This document shows, in pieces, positions 32,899 to 35,688 of a stretch of DNA of 35,688 bases (within the stretch, counting starts at the first letter, position 1; each line of letters starts with the position of its first letter). The notes beneath the pieces are model-generated. The model had not been told where the DNA came from. It ran no database searches and was given only the letters and a program-made list of their open reading frames with translations. Source of the stretch: Sulfurovaceae bacterium (GTDB lineage: Bacteria > Campylobacterota > Campylobacteria > Campylobacterales > Sulfurovaceae); the NCBI GenBank assembly GCA_016744805.1, contig JADGDQ010000018.1, positions 1 to 35,688 of the forward strand, read 5' to 3'. Both the position numbers and the translations under genes were made by a program.

Positions 32899-33729
32899 TT
32901 ACCCCTTTATCTGCTCTTTGAGTACATCAATATGTACATCCAAATCAAACTGGTCATTTGCTTTGAGTCTTTGTAACTCTTTATCAAACTTCACTTCAAC
33001 ATCATCCATAAGCCCAAGAAGTTTCTCTCGTGTCTCTGGTGAAATATCTTCTTGTCTAAGATTACTATAAGAGCTTGTTACCTTGGCAATACCATCTATA
33101 TAGACAACCAAAAATTTTCTAGCATTTCGTATATCTTTTGGGTCATCAATAATAGCATCTAATATAATATTAGCTCTTTTGAGGGCTAATGTTATCTTTT
33201 TGTGCAAAAGTGTATCACTCATAGTTTCAATATCTTTTTCAATATCTTTTATCTTATCTTGTGCTTCTTGAAGAGTTTCAAAAACAATATCAGGAGATAT
33301 ATCTCCAAAGTCATCAATTTTATCTACTTTTGGATCAAATCCATAATAGAGCCAATAGCCACAAATAGAAATAATACCCACAAATAATGAATCTATTAAT
33401 CCCATCTTACCTGCTACAAATGCACTAAAAAAAGTACTAATACCAAGTAAATATGCAGAAAGTTGTTTATATGGAATTTTAGGTGCTTTTGTTAGTTTGG
33501 CTTTATTATAATCCATCTCTTGGGCAAAACCTATCTTAGAGAGAACTATTACTCCTAAAAATAGTAAAAATGCCACACTATTGAGTAAAAAAGCCATATA
33601 GTGCGTACCAAATAAGGCAATTATCACACTCAAAAAGAGAGGAAATAAAAATATATAGAGTAAAAAACCCTTTTTTATAATTCGAGCATCGGTTGATTTT
33701 GGATTATATCGCTTAGCACTACTCATCAT
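32899..33729 (-). CDS. XpaC-like membrane protein (5-bromo-4-chloroindolyl phosphate hydrolysis family)
   Basis: The 276-residue protein has four membrane helices (about 20-40, 44-64, 90-107 and 112-130) and a helical cytoplasmic C-terminus (about 145-276). The C-terminal RNARKFLVVYIDGIAKVTSSYSNL recalls the conserved region of XpaC-family proteins, whose biochemical role is unsettled despite the name. The call is by general resemblance and could be wrong in detail. Its ribosome site TAGGAG overlaps the stop codon of a 30-residue upstream frame, and the metallophosphoesterase follows by three bases. The three form a likely operon. Confidence 0.55.
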   Translation of the reverse strand: MMSSAKRYNPKSTDARIIKKGFLLYIFLFPLFLSVIIALFGTHYMAFLLNSVAFLLFLGVIVLSKIGFAQEMDYNKAKLTKAPKIPYKQLSAYLLGISTFFSAFVAGKMGLIDSLFVGIISICGYWLYYGFDPKVDKIDDFGDISPDIVFETLQEAQDKIKDIEKDIETMSDTLLHKKITLALKRANIILDAIIDDPKDIRNARKFLVVYIDGIAKVTSSYSNLRQEDISPETREKLLGLMDDVEVKFDKELQRLKANDQFDLDVHIDVLKEQIKG

Positions 33730-33735
33730 ACACTC

Positions 33736-33828
33736 CTAAAACAACAGTCTCAAAGGAGCAAGCACAGCAGACCCCACACTAAAAACAAGAAAGATAAAAC
33801 CAAATATTTTTTTATAACCTGAGACCAT
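33736..33828 (-). CDS. 30-residue hydrophobic microprotein upstream of XpaC-like gene
   Basis: The frame encodes 30 residues, beginning MVSGYKKIFGFIFLV and ending LAPLRLLF. The lysines at 6-7 precede a hydrophobic stretch of about 18 residues, so a single membrane helix is likely. AAGGA sits seven bases before the ATG, and the TAG stop lies within the ribosome site of the next gene, suggesting translational coupling. An extended -10 box is 29 bases upstream of the ATG. No family was recognised. A cleaved signal-like leader is the alternative. Confidence 0.6.
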   Translation of the reverse strand: MVSGYKKIFGFIFLVFSVGSAVLAPLRLLF

Positions 33829-33857
33829 TTGAATCCTTTAAATAGATAATTGCATAG

Positions 33858-33866
33858 ATTATATCA
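33858..33866 (-). promoter_or_regulatory. Extended -10 promoter of the microprotein/XpaC-like/phosphoesterase genes
   Basis: The minus strand reads TGATATAAT, a good extended -10, 29 bases before the microprotein ATG. It is divergent from the promoter at 33931-33959, leaving about 65 bp between the two -35 regions. Confidence 0.55.
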
Positions 33867-33930
33867 TAAAGCCCCTCTTTAAACAAAACAGTAAAAAAAA
33901 CCCTAATTTATTTAAAAATATATAATAAAC

Positions 33931-33959
33931 TTGACATTTATTAGTATTTTTATTATACT
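33931..33959 (+). promoter_or_regulatory. Sigma70-type promoter with full -35 and -10
   Basis: TTGACA (33931-33936) and TATACT (33954-33959) are separated by 17 bases, a near-consensus vegetative promoter and the only one in the window with a clear -35 box. GAAAGG and the ATG of the membrane-protein gene follow. Confidence 0.75.
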
Positions 33960-33989
33960 TTGTTAAATATTTACTAGAAAGGTAAAAAA

Positions 33990-35441
33990 ATGAATGAATC
34001 TAAAGCATCAAAAAACCCCTTAAATAATCTCTTATGGATTATCAGTGTAATCACTATTAGTTTGATACTCTCTATTATCAAAAATTTAGCACCTTATGAA
34101 TATATTGCTAGTTGGGATATTATCTCCTACATATTATTACTCATACCTCTCATCCATCTTATCTACATACAAGAGATAGCCAATCCCTTTACTAAATGGA
34201 TTATCCCTTTTGTTCTTATTTTAATTTATGATGTCTTTTACTATAACAATGATTTAGCAAGAGATTTTTTGCCTTTTATTATCTATGGGATAATCGCTAT
34301 GCTTTATTTGGGAAGTATGCAATCTATAGAGTATCTTTTCCAAGTTTTTATTCCAAAAATTAATTCTTCTGAGAAAATTTTTACTATTGTTAGTATGCTT
34401 ATTAAACCTATTTTATCTCTAAAAAGATATCAACAAGAGCTTTTTGACAATGCTCTTTATATGCGTATTGTATTAGCTCTTTTAATTACACTTCCTGTTA
34501 TGGGGCTATTTTTGGCTCTTTTTATGGCATCAGATCCAAACTTTAGTAATTTTATAGAAAACTTATTTTCATTTCATAATCCATTTAAAGCATATCACTC
34601 ATTTACTGTTCCTTTTGTTCTTTTCTTTTTCTTAGTTTTCTTTGCTTATAGTATTTCTAATACAACTCATAGAAAAATAAACCTCAATACTCAAGCTTTT
34701 GACCCTGTGATTATTGGTATTTTTTTAGCCTCTTTAAATTTTTTGTTTATGAGTTTTTTACTCTTTCAGGTAGCTTATATCTTTGGCGGAGAGAGTTATA
34801 TCAAAGAGAGTGGTATTAACATCTCTTATTATGCACGAGAAGGATTTTTTCAGTTAGCTACTGTTATGAGTATAGTGATATTTATCTTTCTTATTATTAT
34901 CTATCGCTATAAAAATGAAAAGCTCATAGCTATTTTGATGAGTGGGCTTATGCTACAAACTATGGTTATGGGATACGCTTCACTACAAAAGATGTATCTC
35001 TACCAATCAATTAAAGGTGCTACAGTACTCAGATATTATGTAGAATGGTTTGACTATTTATTACTAGTATTCCTACTTTTAGGCATTATATACCTTTTTA
35101 TCAAACGACCATTTTATTATATGCTTAATCTTATAGTTATTCTTGGGTTAATCTCATTTACTACAGTAGCATCACTCAATATAGATGGCATAGTAGCCAA
35201 ACAAAATATAGCACAATTTGCAAACAATCCAAAAAAGCTAGACAAAAACCTTATCTCTAACCTCTCTATTGATGCACTCCCCTATATTCAACAAACTGAT
35301 ATTAAAATCAAAATATTCCATAAGAATCAAAGAGATTGTAATAAATTCAATAATTACCACCTAGGCTATTGCAAAAAATTAGCTAAATATTCTGAGAATA
35401 AAATCGAATTTATAGATTTTAGAAGTAACGATAGTAGATGA
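33990..35441 (+). CDS. Polytopic membrane protein, DUF4173/DUF4153-like
   Basis: The 483-residue protein has roughly eleven or twelve membrane helices between residues 15 and 405 and a soluble C-terminal tail of about 80 residues containing three cysteines or so. GLFLALFMASDPNFSNFI (about 172-189) and GATVLRYYVEWFDYLL (about 344-359) resemble conserved points of DUF4173/DUF4153 membrane proteins, whose function is unknown. It has its own strong promoter and ends 30 bases before the oxidoreductase gene, so the two may be co-transcribed. Confidence 0.65.
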   Translation: MNESKASKNPLNNLLWIISVITISLILSIIKNLAPYEYIASWDIISYILLLIPLIHLIYIQEIANPFTKWIIPFVLILIYDVFYYNNDLARDFLPFIIYGIIAMLYLGSMQSIEYLFQVFIPKINSSEKIFTIVSMLIKPILSLKRYQQELFDNALYMRIVLALLITLPVMGLFLALFMASDPNFSNFIENLFSFHNPFKAYHSFTVPFVLFFFLVFFAYSISNTTHRKINLNTQAFDPVIIGIFLASLNFLFMSFLLFQVAYIFGGESYIKESGINISYYAREGFFQLATVMSIVIFIFLIIIYRYKNEKLIAILMSGLMLQTMVMGYASLQKMYLYQSIKGATVLRYYVEWFDYLLLVFLLLGIIYLFIKRPFYYMLNLIVILGLISFTTVASLNIDGIVAKQNIAQFANNPKKLDKNLISNLSIDALPYIQQTDIKIKIFHKNQRDCNKFNNYHLGYCKKLAKYSENKIEFIDFRSNDSR

Positions 35442-35471
35442 TATATTCATTTATCAAATAAGGAGAAACAG

Positions 35472-35688
35472 ATGCAACATTACGACATAACAATAATTGG
35501 GGCAGGACCTGCTGGAGCTTCATTGGCTAGGAGTCTTGGAGGAGAGTATAGAGTTTTATTAGTAGATAAACGAGCTTTAGACAAAGAAGCAAGTAATCAT
35601 ATCAAAAATTGTGGTGGGCTTATTGCTCCTGATGCTCAGAGGGCTTTGGCATCTTTTGGAATTAGTTTACCAAAATCTGTGCTTGACT
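35472..35688 (+). CDS. FAD-dependent oxidoreductase, 5' part only (geranylgeranyl reductase-like)
   Basis: Only the first 72 codons lie inside the window. They begin DITIIGAGPAGASLARSL, the FAD-binding GxGxxG loop, followed by RVLLVDKR, the end of the second strand with its acidic residue. A conserved-looking NCGGLIAPDAQRAL follows, resembling flavoproteins of the geranylgeranyl-reductase/UbiH type. TAAGGAGA lies eight bases before the ATG, so the start is well supported. The rest of the gene, and thus its substrate, cannot be judged here. Confidence 0.8.
   Translation, partial: MQHYDITIIGAGPAGASLARSLGGEYRVLLVDKRALDKEASNHIKNCGGLIAPDAQRALASFGISLPKSVLD

Overview
This is a compact, AT-rich chromosomal window from a member of the Campylobacterota (Epsilonproteobacteria), probably a Sulfurovum/Sulfurimonas-like organism rather than Helicobacter or Campylobacter themselves. 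The evidence is the order kdsA-ribH-nusB (HP0003-HP0001 in H. pylori), mqnC of the futalosine menaquinone pathway next to an M16 peptidase-family gene (as HP0656/HP0657), a petABC bc1 complex whose cytochrome c1 has two haem sites, and promoters made of an extended TGnTATAAT -10 with little -35 box. No rRNA, tRNA, transposase or integrase was seen. No cas genes are in the window.

Layout. 1-932: a 10-repeat CRISPR array with 8 normal spacers and one 130-bp spacer that contains a REP-like palindrome. 933-4065 (+): nagA, a lone PTS EIIA-Glc-like gene, a 33-residue membrane microprotein and nnr. 4074-7934 (-): a three-gene operon of a SLOG-type protein, a RecQ helicase fused to a phosphoribosyltransferase, and a degenerate DprA-like protein. 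8052-14049: housekeeping genes (purN, truC, mdh, a SpoU methyltransferase, an SPFH/NfeD pair, ffh). 14182-17019 (+): a membrane PAS-PAS-GGDEF-EAL protein. 17021-26119 (-): a tightly packed strand running kdsA, ATPase, TOPRIM, ribH, nusB, ATPase, DUF4435, mqnC, M16-like, catalase-like lipoprotein. 26326-29057 (-): petABC. 29115-33828 (-): a PseG-like protein, purT, a lipoprotein phosphoesterase, an XpaC-like membrane protein and a 30-residue microprotein. 33990-35441 (+): a polytopic membrane protein. 35472 to the end (+): the start of a FAD-dependent oxidoreductase.

Most notable are three defence-like modules among core genes. The first is the SLOG/RecQ-PRTase/DprA-like operon, in which two of the three proteins carry candidate beta-clamp-binding pentapeptides (QLSLF and QQALF). 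The second is an AAA ATPase plus DUF4435 TOPRIM pair that looks like PARIS (AriA/AriB). The third is another, unrelated-looking ATPase plus TOPRIM pair. The last two lie on either side of ribH-nusB, so the usually contiguous kdsA-ribH-nusB operon is split, with reading frames still spaced as in one operon and no visible mobile-element remnant. All function calls come from reading motifs by eye; none was checked by a database search.
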